Assembly: GCF_022479115.1 (NCBI RefSeq)
Contig: NZ_CP092497.1
Location: 3,658,001-3,722,000, forward strand
Reading direction: 5' to 3'
DNA length: 64,000 nt
Source: Amycolatopsis sp. EV170708-02-1
GTDB lineage: Bacteria > Actinomycetota > Actinomycetes > Mycobacteriales > Pseudonocardiaceae
The notes under the pieces: model-generated
What the model saw: only the letters and a program-made list of their open reading frames with translations
The model's database searches: none
Told to the model about the DNA's origin: nothing
Made by a program: the position numbers and the translations under genes
In this document: positions 36,593 to 46,079 of the stretch, in pieces
How the letters are laid out: each line of letters opens with the position of its first letter
Position numbering within the stretch: the first letter of the stretch is position 1

Positions 36593-38029
36593 CTCGTCGG
36601 CGGGCGGGGGAGCGGGCCGGTCCACGTCCTGGGCGAAGCGCACCTGGTTCCGGCCGTTCTCCTTGGCGACGTAGACGGCGGCGTCGGAGGAGTGCAGGAG
36701 TTCCTCCAGGGATTCACCGTGACGAGGGAACAGGGCTGCCCCGATCGAGGTGGTGCGACCCGAGATGGTCACCCGGCTGCCCCTTTTGTCGGTAGTCACT
36801 ATATGCAGTTCGGCGATAGCGCTGCGCACTCGCTCGGCGGCGAGTTTGGCCGCCGTTTCGTCGATATCCGGCAGGAGTACGAGGAATTCCTCGCCGCCGA
36901 ACCGGCCGATGACGTCGGCGGGCCGGGTGACCTCGTCCAATTTCCGCGCCACATCGCGGAGGACGTCGTCGCCCGCCGGGTGTCCATATGTGTCGTTAAT
37001 CCACTTGAAGTGGTCGAGATCAATCATCAGAAGTGCCAGGTTGTCGTCCGATCGGGCAGTCCTTCCGAGTGCCCGTTCGGCCGACTCCGACCATCCGCGC
37101 ATGTTGAGAACACCGGTTTTCGGGTCCGTGCGCGCGTCGTTTTGCAGTTGGTCGATCTCGGCGAGGCGATTGAACACCACCGTCACCACGGCCATCACGA
37201 TCACCATCGGCGGCATGATCAACAGCAGCACCGCGGTGACCGCGCCGAGGCCGATCGTGATGGCCTCCAGCAGGTTGTCCGCCGCGTTGCCGAGCACGGT
37301 GGACATCGACGGCCGCTTCGGTGAGCCGATCGCGAGGATGCCGCCGATGTAGGCGATCTGCACCGCCTCGAAGACCATCCCGGTGACGATCAGGACACCG
37401 AACTCGCCAAGGGTGTCCCAGCCGGAAATGCGTCCCCATTCATGCGGCCCGAACGCGGCGAAGGTGAGCGAGGCCAGTGTCACCGAAACGCCGTGGGTGA
37501 CCGACGAGAACACGAAGTTGTGCGCGGGCCGCCGGGCGATGAACCAATGCTGGATCCGGACGATCGCGATGATGGAAAGCGTCAGTGAAAGCGGCAGGAT
37601 CACCGCGGCGGGAAATGTCCATACCGCGGTGAGGTCGATGAGGACGGTCCGGCTTCGATCGCGGCGCCTTTCCTCTTGCCGCTGGGTGAGCTGAATATGC
37701 GCCGTGGCGCCGACGGCGAGAATGGCGAAACGAACCCAGTCGATTCTTCCCGGATTCGTGGAATTCATCGTCGCGACGACCATGATCGCGATTCCGATGA
37801 CCTCCATCGCGAAAAGGAACGCGATGAACCGCTTCGGCCGCTGCCACAGCGCCCACGCCCTGGGATCGTAGGGATGGCGCTCCGGAGGTCCGGCCTGGTC
37901 ACCTTCCGGGCTTGCCTGCCCGCGTTCGGTCACCGGTACACCGCTGTCCGCGGCGGCCGTCGCCGTTGCGTCGTCAAGGTCGCCGGTGCCGTCACCGTGC
38001 TGGCGACGGTCGCCGGTCTCGGCTGGCAA
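36587..38029 (-). CDS. Membrane diguanylate cyclase (GGDEF)
   Basis: 480 aa. A disordered acidic tail (1-60) is followed by six or so membrane helices (65-290, MASE-like) and a GGDEF domain. The active site is GGEEF at 378-382 with metal/substrate Asp at 337-339 (IDLDHF). The inhibitory I-site RxxD (R369-PAD) is present five residues before it, so product inhibition by c-di-GMP is expected. TTG start with AGAGG upstream. No EAL domain, so synthesis only. Confidence 0.92.
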   Translation of the reverse strand: MPAETGDRRQHGDGTGDLDDATATAAADSGVPVTERGQASPEGDQAGPPERHPYDPRAWALWQRPKRFIAFLFAMEVIGIAIMVVATMNSTNPGRIDWVRFAILAVGATAHIQLTQRQEERRRDRSRTVLIDLTAVWTFPAAVILPLSLTLSIIAIVRIQHWFIARRPAHNFVFSSVTHGVSVTLASLTFAAFGPHEWGRISGWDTLGEFGVLIVTGMVFEAVQIAYIGGILAIGSPKRPSMSTVLGNAADNLLEAITIGLGAVTAVLLLIMPPMVIVMAVVTVVFNRLAEIDQLQNDARTDPKTGVLNMRGWSESAERALGRTARSDDNLALLMIDLDHFKWINDTYGHPAGDDVLRDVARKLDEVTRPADVIGRFGGEEFLVLLPDIDETAAKLAAERVRSAIAELHIVTTDKRGSRVTISGRTTSIGAALFPRHGESLEELLHSSDAAVYVAKENGRNQVRFAQDVDRPAPPPADEG

Positions 38030-38169
38030 TTGCTACCTCTTTTCCGCCCGGACGGCACGGCTGAGTAATCTCACCGGTACCGACTGATACACCGTTCGTA
38101 TTCCACGGCCGGTATCATCCCATCGCAACAGTTGTCCGACAGCGGCAAGGGTGCCCGCGAACACGGACC

Positions 38170-38463
38170 GGAGGTGGCAATCGTGTCCCGTGATTTCTGA
38201 TCTTGGCGGCTGAATGTTTTTCGAGACGCGTCGCGGAAGGGGTGACGGATAGTGTCCAGTCGTGACTTCTGAGCCCGGACAAGGTATTAGTTCGCAGCAA
38301 CGAGGTGGCCGGGAGGTGTCGGACAGTGTCGAGCCGTGACTTCTGATCGAGAGTCGTTTCTTTTCACCGAGGTGTGGAAGCAGTGTCCCGTCGAGATTTT
38401 CGCGTACGAACCCGCCGGGCGGCCGTGCCGCCCCAGGGGTCGTCCAGTGTGGATTCCTCATGA
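38170..38463 (+). repeat. Array of four repeated mini-ORF starts
   Basis: Four copies of ribosome site plus GTG-TC-...-CG-GA-TT-codons. The first three are complete tiny ORFs: 38183-38200 (MSRDF), 38252-38272 and 38326-38346 (both MSSRDF), each with TGA next and a GGAGG-, AGGGG- or GGGAGG-type site 7-8 bases upstream. The fourth, 38383-38463, begins MSRRDF but reads on for 26 codons (ending SSVDSS) and stops next to the MFS gene stop. Spacing of starts is 69, 74 and 57 bp. The rest of 38030-38457 holds no larger gene. The role is unknown. Confidence 0.55.
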
Positions 38464-39672
38464 CAGCAACGGTTCCGGGCTGGATCCGTTGATATGCCCC
38501 CAGCTGAGCGCGACCAGTACGGCCAGCAGCAGGCCGACCACGCCTGCCAGCGCGATGGCCGAGGTCGCCGACCCGAGCCGATCGGCGGCGAGCCCGCCGA
38601 GTCCCGCCCCTATTCCTTGAGCCACCCGCAATCCCGTGCGGTACACCCCACCCGCACCGCCCCGGAGTTCGTTCGGGACCCAGGTGATGAACGTGGCGCT
38701 CACCGTGATCAGGTACGCCCCCGCGGCACCCGCCGCCGCCAGCAGGAGCAACGCCGGAATCAGCCCCGGTTGGAGCGCGAAGGCGATCAGGGCGACCATC
38801 GGTAGTGCCGCCAGCACGCCGAGCAGCTTCCGCCGTTGTCCCGCGGAGACGAACCGGGACAGCAGGAACGCCCCGATCACGAATCCCAGCGGATCGGCGG
38901 CCAGCAGCCAGCCGACGGCCTGTTTCCCCACGCCCATCTCCGCGGCGAGCGGCGCGGCCAGCCCTTCGGGGATGACGGCGAGGCCGACCAGCCACGAGAA
39001 CCAGATCAGCACCCGCAGATGGCGGTTGCCGAAGACCTGCTTCACCGCGCCGAACCAGCTGCCGTTGCCGTCGGACGCCGCCGCCCGCCGGGAGACGGAG
39101 AAGCGGACCACGGCCGCGCTCAGCAGGAACGTCGCGGCGTCCAGCGCCAGCGCCCAGCTCGCCCCCACCTGGGACACCAGCAGGCCGCCGCCCGCCAGGC
39201 CGAGCAGCATCGCGGTGTTGGTCGAGATCCCCCGGATGTCCTGGCTCTTGAGATAGAGGTCGTCGTCGGTGAACACCTCGCGGGTGAGCGCGTTCTGCGC
39301 CGCGTTGCCGGGCGCGTTCACGAGCCGTGCCAGCACCACCAGCCCGCACAACAGGGCGAGCGGGGTGCCCGGGATCGCCATGATCGCGATCAGCGAGCCT
39401 TGGAGCAGGGACGACACGACGAGGACGGTGCGTCTCGGGTAGCGGTCGGCCAGCTGGGAGAGGCCGAGACCGCCGGCCAGCGCGGGCAGGAAGGTCAGGG
39501 AGTAGACCACCGCGGAGAGCAACGCGGAGCCTGTCCGGTCGTAGACGAGGATCGCCAGCGCGACGATGGTGAGCTGGTCCCCGATGAGGGACTGCACCTC
39601 GGCGAGCCAGAGTGCGCGGAACTCGCGGTTCGCCAGGGCGGCGGTCATCCGCGGCGCCGCGTTCGTCTTCAC
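38458..39672 (-). CDS. MFS transporter, DHA3/macrolide-efflux type
   Basis: 404 aa with about 12 membrane helices; the layout (NREFRALWLAEVQSLIGDQL, LADRYPRRTVLV, LVNAPGNAAQNALTREVF) matches MefA/enterobactin exporter-type MFS proteins. GTG 39672 is preferred over the upstream in-frame GTG-type starts because GGGGGAGGTGG lies eight bases before it. The exported substrate is unknown. Confidence 0.85.
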   Translation of the reverse strand: MKTNAAPRMTAALANREFRALWLAEVQSLIGDQLTIVALAILVYDRTGSALLSAVVYSLTFLPALAGGLGLSQLADRYPRRTVLVVSSLLQGSLIAIMAIPGTPLALLCGLVVLARLVNAPGNAAQNALTREVFTDDDLYLKSQDIRGISTNTAMLLGLAGGGLLVSQVGASWALALDAATFLLSAAVVRFSVSRRAAASDGNGSWFGAVKQVFGNRHLRVLIWFSWLVGLAVIPEGLAAPLAAEMGVGKQAVGWLLAADPLGFVIGAFLLSRFVSAGQRRKLLGVLAALPMVALIAFALQPGLIPALLLLAAAGAAGAYLITVSATFITWVPNELRGGAGGVYRTGLRVAQGIGAGLGGLAADRLGSATSAIALAGVVGLLLAVLVALSWGHINGSSPEPLLS

Positions 39673-40042
39673 TGCGTGACCACCTCCCCCGATCGGGTGA
39701 ACTTGCTTTCCTCGCATTCTTGCCTGCCGTGTTACGTGGTCAGCGAGGGAGTCACAGTTGCCGTCCCGCCGGACGACGTTCAGTATGCCTCCGGCTACAG
39801 GGAGACGAACAGAAGACGCCCCGATCCTTCGCCTCTTGGGCCGATCGGGCTACGCCGTCTGACCGGTGGGTGACGCCGGCCTGACTCGCCCGCGGGTATC
39901 TGCGCGCCGATCGCCCCGCCCTCGCTCGGCGCAGCCGGGCCGCCGTTCGCCGCCGCCGCCGTTCCGGCTGGGCCGAATGGGCCAACACTGAGTGGAGACC
40001 GGCCTGGAGGTGGAGGCCGGCTGGGTCAAAGGGGTGAAGGCG
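39673..40042. other. 370-bp non-coding stretch
   Basis: Holds the 5' region of the leftward MFS gene and the region before the rightward SDR gene. I see no ORF with both a ribosome site and sensible composition, no clear promoter hexamers, and only short CG-rich simple repeats near 39950. Confidence 0.4.
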
Positions 40043-40936
40043 ATGAACGGTTTGCTCGACGACAAGGCCGTCGTCGTGACCGGGGCGGGACGGGGCCTCG
40101 GCGAGGCGTTCGCGGTGCACGTCGCGAGGGCGGGCGGGGCCGTCGTGGTCAACGACATCGACGCCGGATTGGCCGAACGGACGACGGAGAACATCCGCCG
40201 GTTCGGCGGCAGGGCGGTCGCCAGCGGGCACAGTGTCGCCGATCCGAAGCAGGCGCAGGAGATCGTCGACCTCTGCCTCGCGGAGTTCGGCGCGATCGAC
40301 GGGCTGGTCAACAACGCGGGCCTGAACTACGAGGCGCTGCCGTGGGAGGACGACGTCGAGCAGGCCCGCGAACTGGTCGAGGTGAACGTCCTCGGCGTCA
40401 TGTACACCGGGCTCGCCGCGATCAAGGCGATGGTTTCGCGGGGCACGCCGGGCTCGATCGTCAACATCTCGTCCGGGGCGTCGCTCGGGCAGCGCAAGCT
40501 CGGCGTGTACGCCGCCAGCAAGGGCGCCGTCGCGTCGCTCACCTACTCCTGGGCACTCGACCTGGAGGAGAGCGGGATCCGGGTGAACGCGGTCTGCCCG
40601 CTCGCGCACACCCGGATGGTGTGGAAGTCCGAACGGTCGCTGCGGGCCTGCCCGCCGGACCGGACGCCGTCGCGGATCGCGCCCGTCGTGCTCTTCCTGC
40701 TCGGCGCCGGATCCGACGGCATCACCGGGCAGATGATCCGCTGCAACGGGCCGCAGCTGCACGTCATGGGGCAGCCGTTCCTCAAGCAGCCCATCCTCGA
40801 ACGGCCGGTGTGGGACACCGAGACCGTGCAGCGCGCCTTCGACGAGGTCTTCAGCGCGCACCTGGAGAACTACGGCCTCGAAAAGCGCGTGCCGCCCCGG
40901 CTGCGCAAGTGGACGGAGTCGACCCGGACCGCGTGA
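40043..40936 (+). CDS. SDR family oxidoreductase
   Basis: 297 aa classical-type SDR. The cofactor motif is TGAGRGLGEAF, NNAG is at about residue 95, and the catalytic set is in SIVNISSGAS and YAASKGA. A C-terminal extension of 40-50 residues follows the fold. The closest general type is the 3-oxoacyl-ACP reductase-like group. ATG 40043 gives the fold start at once. The substrate is unknown. Confidence 0.88.
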   Translation: MNGLLDDKAVVVTGAGRGLGEAFAVHVARAGGAVVVNDIDAGLAERTTENIRRFGGRAVASGHSVADPKQAQEIVDLCLAEFGAIDGLVNNAGLNYEALPWEDDVEQARELVEVNVLGVMYTGLAAIKAMVSRGTPGSIVNISSGASLGQRKLGVYAASKGAVASLTYSWALDLEESGIRVNAVCPLAHTRMVWKSERSLRACPPDRTPSRIAPVVLFLLGAGSDGITGQMIRCNGPQLHVMGQPFLKQPILERPVWDTETVQRAFDEVFSAHLENYGLEKRVPPRLRKWTESTRTA

Positions 40937-41044
40937 CTCACGTGATCAGATGGACGACACGCGTGATCAGACGGACGACACGCGTGATCGGGCGTGCCGT
41001 CCATCCGATCACGTGAGTCGTCCATCCGATCACGAGTGTCGTCC
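40937..41044. repeat. Composite repeat: three direct units facing two inverted units
   Basis: CACGTGATCAGATGGACGAC-like units start near 40939, 40960 and 40981 in one direction. Two reverse-complement units (core GTCCATCCGATCACG) follow at 40999-41014 and 41020-41034, with a short remnant GTGTCGTCC. It can fold into one long branched hairpin between the SDR stop (40936) and the convergent gene stop (41048). Confidence 0.65.
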
Positions 41045-41047
41045 GGT

Positions 41048-41704
41048 TCAGCCGATCACGAAGGGCAGCTTCGCGGCCAGGTCACCGAGTTCGGCCTTCT
41101 CGGCGTCCGTCGGCTGACGGCGGCCGGTGCCGACCAGCAGCGCGTCGGTGTCGGAGAACGACGCCGGGAACGTCTCGCCGGTGCGCCGCTCCATGATCTG
41201 CCGCGTCTTGGCGAGGCCGTCGGCGGCAGGGCCGTCGAGATGCGGCAGATGCGCGACCAGGTCGAGGTGGTGCAGCGTCCACTCCAGGACGTACGCGGAG
41301 AGGAAGTCCCCCGCGGTGAGGACGATGTCGCGGGTGGCGACCCTGGCCGCCGGATCGGCGAGGCCGGCGGCCCGGCCCGCGGCGGAACCGACGTCGTCGA
41401 GGTGGAACTTGAGCAGCCGCGGTTCCTGGTACGCGGCCGCGAGCCGCACGATCAGCGCGTCGAGGTCGTCCTCGCCGGTGGGCGGCTTGGTGGAGACCTC
41501 CCAGTAGGTGACCTCGTCGCGCGTCGGTTCCGTGCCGGCGGGGGTGGCGAGGGTGATCAGCACGTCCTGGGCGTCGATCACCAGGTGACACACCAGGTCC
41601 CGCACCAGCCAGCCGGCGCAGCCGGACGGCTTGGCGAAGTCTTCGTCGGGGGTTTCGGCGACGGCGGCGAGCAGCGCCGCCCAAGATCGGGAAAAGAGAT
41701 CCAC
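41048..41704 (-). CDS. Maleylpyruvate isomerase family mycothiol-dependent enzyme
   Basis: 218 aa, DinB-type four-helix bundle with the actinobacterial mycothiol-enzyme N-terminus (SGCAGWLVRDLVCHLVIDAQDVL). Metal-type residues are H in CHLVID, and D/H in VLEWTLHHLDLVAHL. It probably attaches or isomerises via mycothiol. The precise substrate is unknown. Confidence 0.87.
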   Translation of the reverse strand: MDLFSRSWAALLAAVAETPDEDFAKPSGCAGWLVRDLVCHLVIDAQDVLITLATPAGTEPTRDEVTYWEVSTKPPTGEDDLDALIVRLAAAYQEPRLLKFHLDDVGSAAGRAAGLADPAARVATRDIVLTAGDFLSAYVLEWTLHHLDLVAHLPHLDGPAADGLAKTRQIMERRTGETFPASFSDTDALLVGTGRRQPTDAEKAELGDLAAKLPFVIG

Positions 41705-41761
41705 GGCGGCAAGTTAGCAGCGGTCGCCGACCGGTCGCGACTCCTTTCGTCCCGTGCCCGA

Positions 41762-41860
41762 AGGCGTAACTCGCGTGCTTGAAGCCGTAACTCGCGTGTC
41801 TGGAGGCGTAACTCGCGAGTTACGCCTCCAAGCACGCGAGTTACGGCCGGGAGCACGCGT
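41762..41860. repeat. Composite inverted repeat with 28-bp perfect core
   Basis: Units of GGCGTAACTCGCGTG start near 41763, 41784 (variant) and 41805, then the sequence turns back on itself. The centre, 41802-41829, is a perfect loopless palindrome. The pairing extends to 41785-41846 with two mismatches. It lies just after the fadD15 stop and upstream of the mycothiol-enzyme gene. Same architecture as the element at 40937, but a different sequence. Confidence 0.65.
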
Positions 41861-41878
41861 CCTACGACTTACCGCACA

Positions 41879-43740
41879 TCAGGAACCGGCGGCCGGGGCG
41901 GGTTCGGGGGCGGCCGCGTACAGATCCGCGATGGTCGGCGCGTACCGGTCGTTGATGACCCGCCGCTTCAGTTTCAGCGTCGGGGTCACCTCGCCGGTTT
42001 CCGGCGTCCACGACTTGGGGATCACGTGATACCGCTTGATCTGCTCGATCCTGGCCAGCCGCGCGTTCGCCGCCTCGACGGCCTTCTCGATCTCCGCGCG
42101 GACCTCCGCGTTGTCGGCGAGCGATTCGCCCTCGGCGAGCTGGATGCCGTTCGCGGTCGCCCAGCCCGGCGCGATCTCGTCGTCGACGACGATCAGCGCC
42201 GTGACGTACGGCCGTTTCTCGCCGATCGCGACGGCCTGCCCGATCAGCGGGTGTTCCTTGAGCAGCCCCTCGATCTTCGTCGGGGCGATGTTCTTGCCGC
42301 TCGAGGTGATGATCAGTTCCTTCTTGCGGTCGGTGATCGTGACGAAACCGCGTTCGTCGATCGTCCCGATGTCGCCGGTGGCGAGCCAGCCGTCGGCGTC
42401 GACGTCCGGTTTGATCGTGCCGTCCGCCTGCAGGTAGCCGAGGAACACGATCGCGCCGCGGACGAGGAGTTCGCCGTCTTCGGCGACCTTCACCTCGATA
42501 CCCTCCAGCGGGCGGCCGACCGAACCGGCCTTGAACGCCGTCGGCGTGTTCGACGTGACCGCGCCGGTGGTCTCGGACAGTCCCCAGACCTCCTGGATCT
42601 CGACGCCGAGCCCGGCGATGAAGTACAGGATCTCCACCGGCAGCGCGGCGGCGCCGCTGGAGGCGACCTCGATCTGGTCGAGGCCCAGCATCGCCCGCAC
42701 CGGCGCGAGCGCGGCCGCGTCGGTCTGCGCGATCTTCTCCGCGAGCTCCGGCGGCACCTCCTTGCCGTCACTGCGCAGTTTGTAGCCCTGCTGCAGCAGT
42801 TCGTTGGCGCCGATCAGGCCGTTCCGCTTGTCCTCCGGCAGTGAGCCGAGCAGGTTCTTCAGGCCCGCGACCATCTTTTCCCACACCCGCGGGACACCGA
42901 AGAAGCTCTTCGGGTGCACTTGGCCCAGCGCGCCGACGACCCCCGTGGGGTCGCCGACGGTGTGCACGTGGCCGGCCCACACGATCGGCATGTAGATCGA
43001 CAGCTCCCGTTCGGCGATATGCGCGAGCGGCAGGTACGCGATGTTCGTGGCGTGCATCGGGGAGTCGTGCAGTTTCTGGACGGCGACGGCCTGATAGATC
43101 GCGTTGCGATGCGACAGCACGACACCCTTGGGGTCGCCGGTCGTGCCGGAGGTGTAGATCATCGACAGCGGGTCGTCCGGGGTGATCGCGGACCACGCCG
43201 ACTCGAACGCCGCCGGGTCGGCCGCGTGCGCTTCGGCGCCCGCCGCGCGGAGATCGGCGAAGGACAGGAAACGCTTGTCGTCCGGGGGATCACCGACGCG
43301 TCGAGCAGGACGACGTGCCTCAGCGCCGGCAGGTCGTCGAGGACCTGGGACCAGCGGGCGAGTTCGTCGGCACCGGCGAGGACGACGACGCCGGCGGCGC
43401 TGTGCCGGGCGACGAACCCGATCTGCTCCGGGCTGAGCGTCGCGTACGCGGTGCAGGGGATCGCGCCGAGATGGGCGGCGGCGAGGTCGGCGATCAGGTG
43501 GTCCGGACTGCTCGGCGCCATGATCAGCATCCGGTCGCGGACGCCGAGCCCGAGACCGGCGAGCCCGCGTGACACCTCCGCGATGGCGGTGCGGAATTCG
43601 GCCCAGGTCAGGGTCGGCTTGCCCTCGATGTCGAGTGACGTGACCGCCGGCAGCTCACCGAACTCCTGGGCGTTGCGGTGAAGCAGGGCGGGGATGGTCT
43701 GGCCTTCGATCTGCTCGGCGACGGTCGGCTGGGTGGTCAA
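41879..43740 (-). pseudogene. fadD15: Long-chain fatty-acid-CoA ligase, FadD15-like, frameshifted
   Basis: Adenylate-forming enzyme, about 620 aa when repaired. The N-terminal frame runs to HVVLLDASVIP, then a G5 run at 43284-43288 (C5 in the coding strand) breaks the frame. It resumes as DDKRFLSFADLRAAG and reaches the P-loop YTSGTTGDPKG, EVWGLSETTG, GWLATGD and KELIITSSGKNIAP. One missing C restores a continuous protein. TTG 43740 is the likely start, since GAGGAGG lies 6-7 bases upstream; ATG 43773 has no such site. It activates long-chain fatty acids. Confidence 0.85.
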
Positions 43741-43758
43741 CGCTGGCCTCCTCGATGC

Positions 43759-43772
43759 TGCCTGATCAGGCA
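43759..43772. promoter_or_regulatory. 14-bp perfect palindrome between fadD15 and kynU
   Basis: TGCCTGATCAGGCA, 18 bp upstream of the fadD15 TTG start, in the divergent gap with kynU. Size and symmetry fit a TetR/GntR-type operator. No regulator gene is adjacent. Confidence 0.35.
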
Positions 43773-43894
43773 CACTGTAAGGGCTGTCGGCAGTGCTGGA
43801 TAGAGAATCGCGGCCACGGTTGCGCTTCGCGAAATGTCCACCTTTTCCGTTTTCACCGCGTCAGTCATGGACTTCCGGAACACTCTCGCCGACG

Positions 43895-45076
43895 ATGGTG
43901 GCCGTGACTGACCTCGTAGCCGAGGCCGCGGCGCTGGACGCGGCCGATCCCTTGGCGCACAAGCGAAACGAATTCGACCTCGACGCGGATGTCGCCTACT
44001 TCGACGGCAACTCGCTGGGTGCCCCGCCGAAACACGTGGCCGGACGGCTCGCCGCGGTCGTCCGCGAGCAATGGGGCGGGCGGCTCATCCGGTCCTGGTC
44101 GGAGGGCTGGTGGGAGGCGCCGGTGCGGGTCGGCGAGCGGATCGCGCCGCTGGTGGGCGCCGCGCCGGGGCAGGTCGTCGTGGCGGACTCGACGAGTGTG
44201 AACCTGTTCAAGGCGCTGGTCGCCGCCACCCGGCTCCGGCCCGGCCGCGACGAGATCCTCGTGGACGCAGACACCTTCCCGACCGACGGTTACATCGCCG
44301 ACGAGGCCGCCCGGCTGACCGGCCGCACGGTGCGCCGGTTGGTCGCCGAGGACATGCCCGCCCAGGTGAGCGAGCGGACGGCCGTGGCGTTGATCAACCA
44401 CGTCGACTACGTCACCGGGCGCGCGCACGACATGGCCGAGCTGACCGCGGCGCTGCACCGCGCCGGCGCGCTGGCGCTCTGGGACCTCTGCCACAGCGTC
44501 GGCGCGCTGCCGGTCGAGCTCGACGAGGCAGGCGTGGATCTCGCCGTCGGCTGCACCTACAAGTTCCTGAACGGCGGCCCCGGCTCGCCCGCTTTCCTTT
44601 ACGTGGCGGCGAAATGGCTGGACCGGTTCGAGCAGCCGCTGGCGGGCTGGGCGGGCGACCGCGACCCGTTCGCGATGCGGGGCGCGTACGAGGCGCACGC
44701 CGGTATCGCGCGCGGCCGCGCGGGCACACCCGACATCCTTTCGCTGCTCGCGCTCGACGCCGCCCTCGACGTCTGGGACGGGGTGGATCGCGGACTGCTC
44801 CGGGAGAAGGGCCTCGCGCTCGGCGACTTCTTCTTCCGGTGCGCGGACGAACTCCTCGACGGCGCGATGATCCCGACCCCGCGCGGCCGGGACCGCGGGC
44901 ACCAGATCTCGGTGCTCGACGACGACGCGGCCAAGACGATGGCTGCCTTGATCGACCGCGGGGTGATCGGGGACTTCCGGCCGCCCAACGTGCTGAGGTT
45001 CGGGCTCGCGCCGCTCTACACCACGTATGGCGAGGTGCTCCGCGCCGTCACGACGCTTCGGGAGCTCCGAAGCTGA
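43895..45076 (+). CDS. kynU: Kynureninase
   Basis: PLP-dependent hydrolase that splits kynurenine into anthranilate and alanine, 393 aa from ATG 43895; GTG 43904 is possible. Signatures are YFDGNSLGAPPKHV at the N-terminus, WDLCHSVGALPVEL, and the PLP lysine in GCTYKFLNGGPGSPAF. No kynA or kynB lies in this window, so the rest of the tryptophan pathway is elsewhere. Confidence 0.93.
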   Translation: MVAVTDLVAEAAALDAADPLAHKRNEFDLDADVAYFDGNSLGAPPKHVAGRLAAVVREQWGGRLIRSWSEGWWEAPVRVGERIAPLVGAAPGQVVVADSTSVNLFKALVAATRLRPGRDEILVDADTFPTDGYIADEAARLTGRTVRRLVAEDMPAQVSERTAVALINHVDYVTGRAHDMAELTAALHRAGALALWDLCHSVGALPVELDEAGVDLAVGCTYKFLNGGPGSPAFLYVAAKWLDRFEQPLAGWAGDRDPFAMRGAYEAHAGIARGRAGTPDILSLLALDAALDVWDGVDRGLLREKGLALGDFFFRCADELLDGAMIPTPRGRDRGHQISVLDDDAAKTMAALIDRGVIGDFRPPNVLRFGLAPLYTTYGEVLRAVTTLRELRS

Positions 45077-45355
45077 GCCAAGTATTTCGAGCATTTTCGA
45101 AGGATCGGGTTCGGCTTGGAGATGACACCACCGGTGGCGAAAATGGTGAACCCCATTCGGAAATGGGTGGCAAATAGGTGATCGCCTCGCCCCGGCGGGG
45201 GAGATCGGGAGATCCCTCGCGAATTCGCTGTTAGGCTCGTCATTCGCTCTCGCCGCGAGTGTGACGTAGATCCTTCCCCTGTGGCGTAAGGGAAACCCCC
45301 GCCGCCCGTCTCACCGGCGAGGCGCGGGCCACGGCGCCTGGAGAAGGAGGGGATC

Positions 45356-45706
45356 GTGTCGTTCGCCTATGTCGTCGTCGCCGTTTTCGGTGTCGCCTCC
45401 GGTTTTCTGCTCAACGAATTCGGCTCCCGGTACCCGGTGGAGACGGTTCTCGTCGCGATCCTGATCTGCGGGGTGGCGACCCTGTGCTGGGCGGGCGTCC
45501 GGATGCTGCGGGACGCGTCCGGGAGGGTCGAGGCGCTCATCGACGACGAGCTCGGCCGCGCCGAGGAAGATCATTTCGCCGATTCCTCCGTGATAAGCGT
45601 CGGCAATTCTCGATTCCGTGGAGCGAAGGGTGTGACGACGGCGTTCCTCCGCGGTGATGTCGTTCGCAAACCGAACGGTATGTGGAGCCCTGGTCCAAAA
45701 GCGTGA
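45356..45706 (+). CDS. Small membrane protein, 116 aa
   Basis: Two N-terminal hydrophobic segments (AYVVVAVFGVASGFLL and VETVLVAILICGVATLCWAGV) and a soluble acidic then basic tail. GTG with a strong GAAGGAGG site. No known family recognised. The 280 bp before it (45077-45355) hold no convincing gene. Confidence 0.55.
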   Translation: MSFAYVVVAVFGVASGFLLNEFGSRYPVETVLVAILICGVATLCWAGVRMLRDASGRVEALIDDELGRAEEDHFADSSVISVGNSRFRGAKGVTTAFLRGDVVRKPNGMWSPGPKA

Positions 45707-45770
45707 GCGACGTCACGGCGAGTAGTTTTCGCCGGCTTTTTCGCTGAGCCGCGGAGCCCGCGAGGGGTGA

Positions 45771-45846
45771 CTTGATCGAGTCCGAAGAGCGTCGATCAAG
45801 CCGCTGCCTGCGCTAAACCGCCAGGTGACCTACTGGTCGGTCACTT
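45771..45846 (+). promoter_or_regulatory. Two hairpins ahead of the conservon
   Basis: CTTGATCGA (45771-45779) pairs with 45792-45800 over 9 bp. AGGTGACC (45823-45830) pairs with 45839-45846 at 7 of 8 positions. They may end the transcript of the small membrane protein or bind a regulator. No T tract follows. Confidence 0.35.
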
Positions 45847-45941
45847 GGCCGGGCACCCCGTCCCACGTGGTGGACTTTCCTGGTCCGGCCGCCTCTCGTC
45901 AGCAGGTCACGGCCATACGCGACTACCCTTCGCGTCTGGAC

Positions 45942-45970
45942 TTGACTCACCCGTTTGGGTCTCCTAGCGT
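45942..45970 (+). promoter_or_regulatory. Vegetative-type promoter of the conservon
   Basis: TTGACT (-35, 45942-45947) and TAGCGT (-10, 45965-45970) separated by exactly 17 bp, giving a leader of about 100 nt before cvnA. This is the closest match to an actinobacterial housekeeping promoter in the region. Confidence 0.5.
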
Positions 45971-46079
45971 CTTCGCGGGCGGAGCGGACCACGCTGTGTT
46001 GATCCGGCTATCGGATCCCGCGGGTATGAGATCCCCGGCGACCCGACACCAAAAACTGCCGGAAGGAAAACGGACCACG

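Noticed and set aside
40937..41044. CRISPR array
   Set aside because: Units are only about 21 bp apart with no spacers of regular length, they invert midway, and no cas genes are present.
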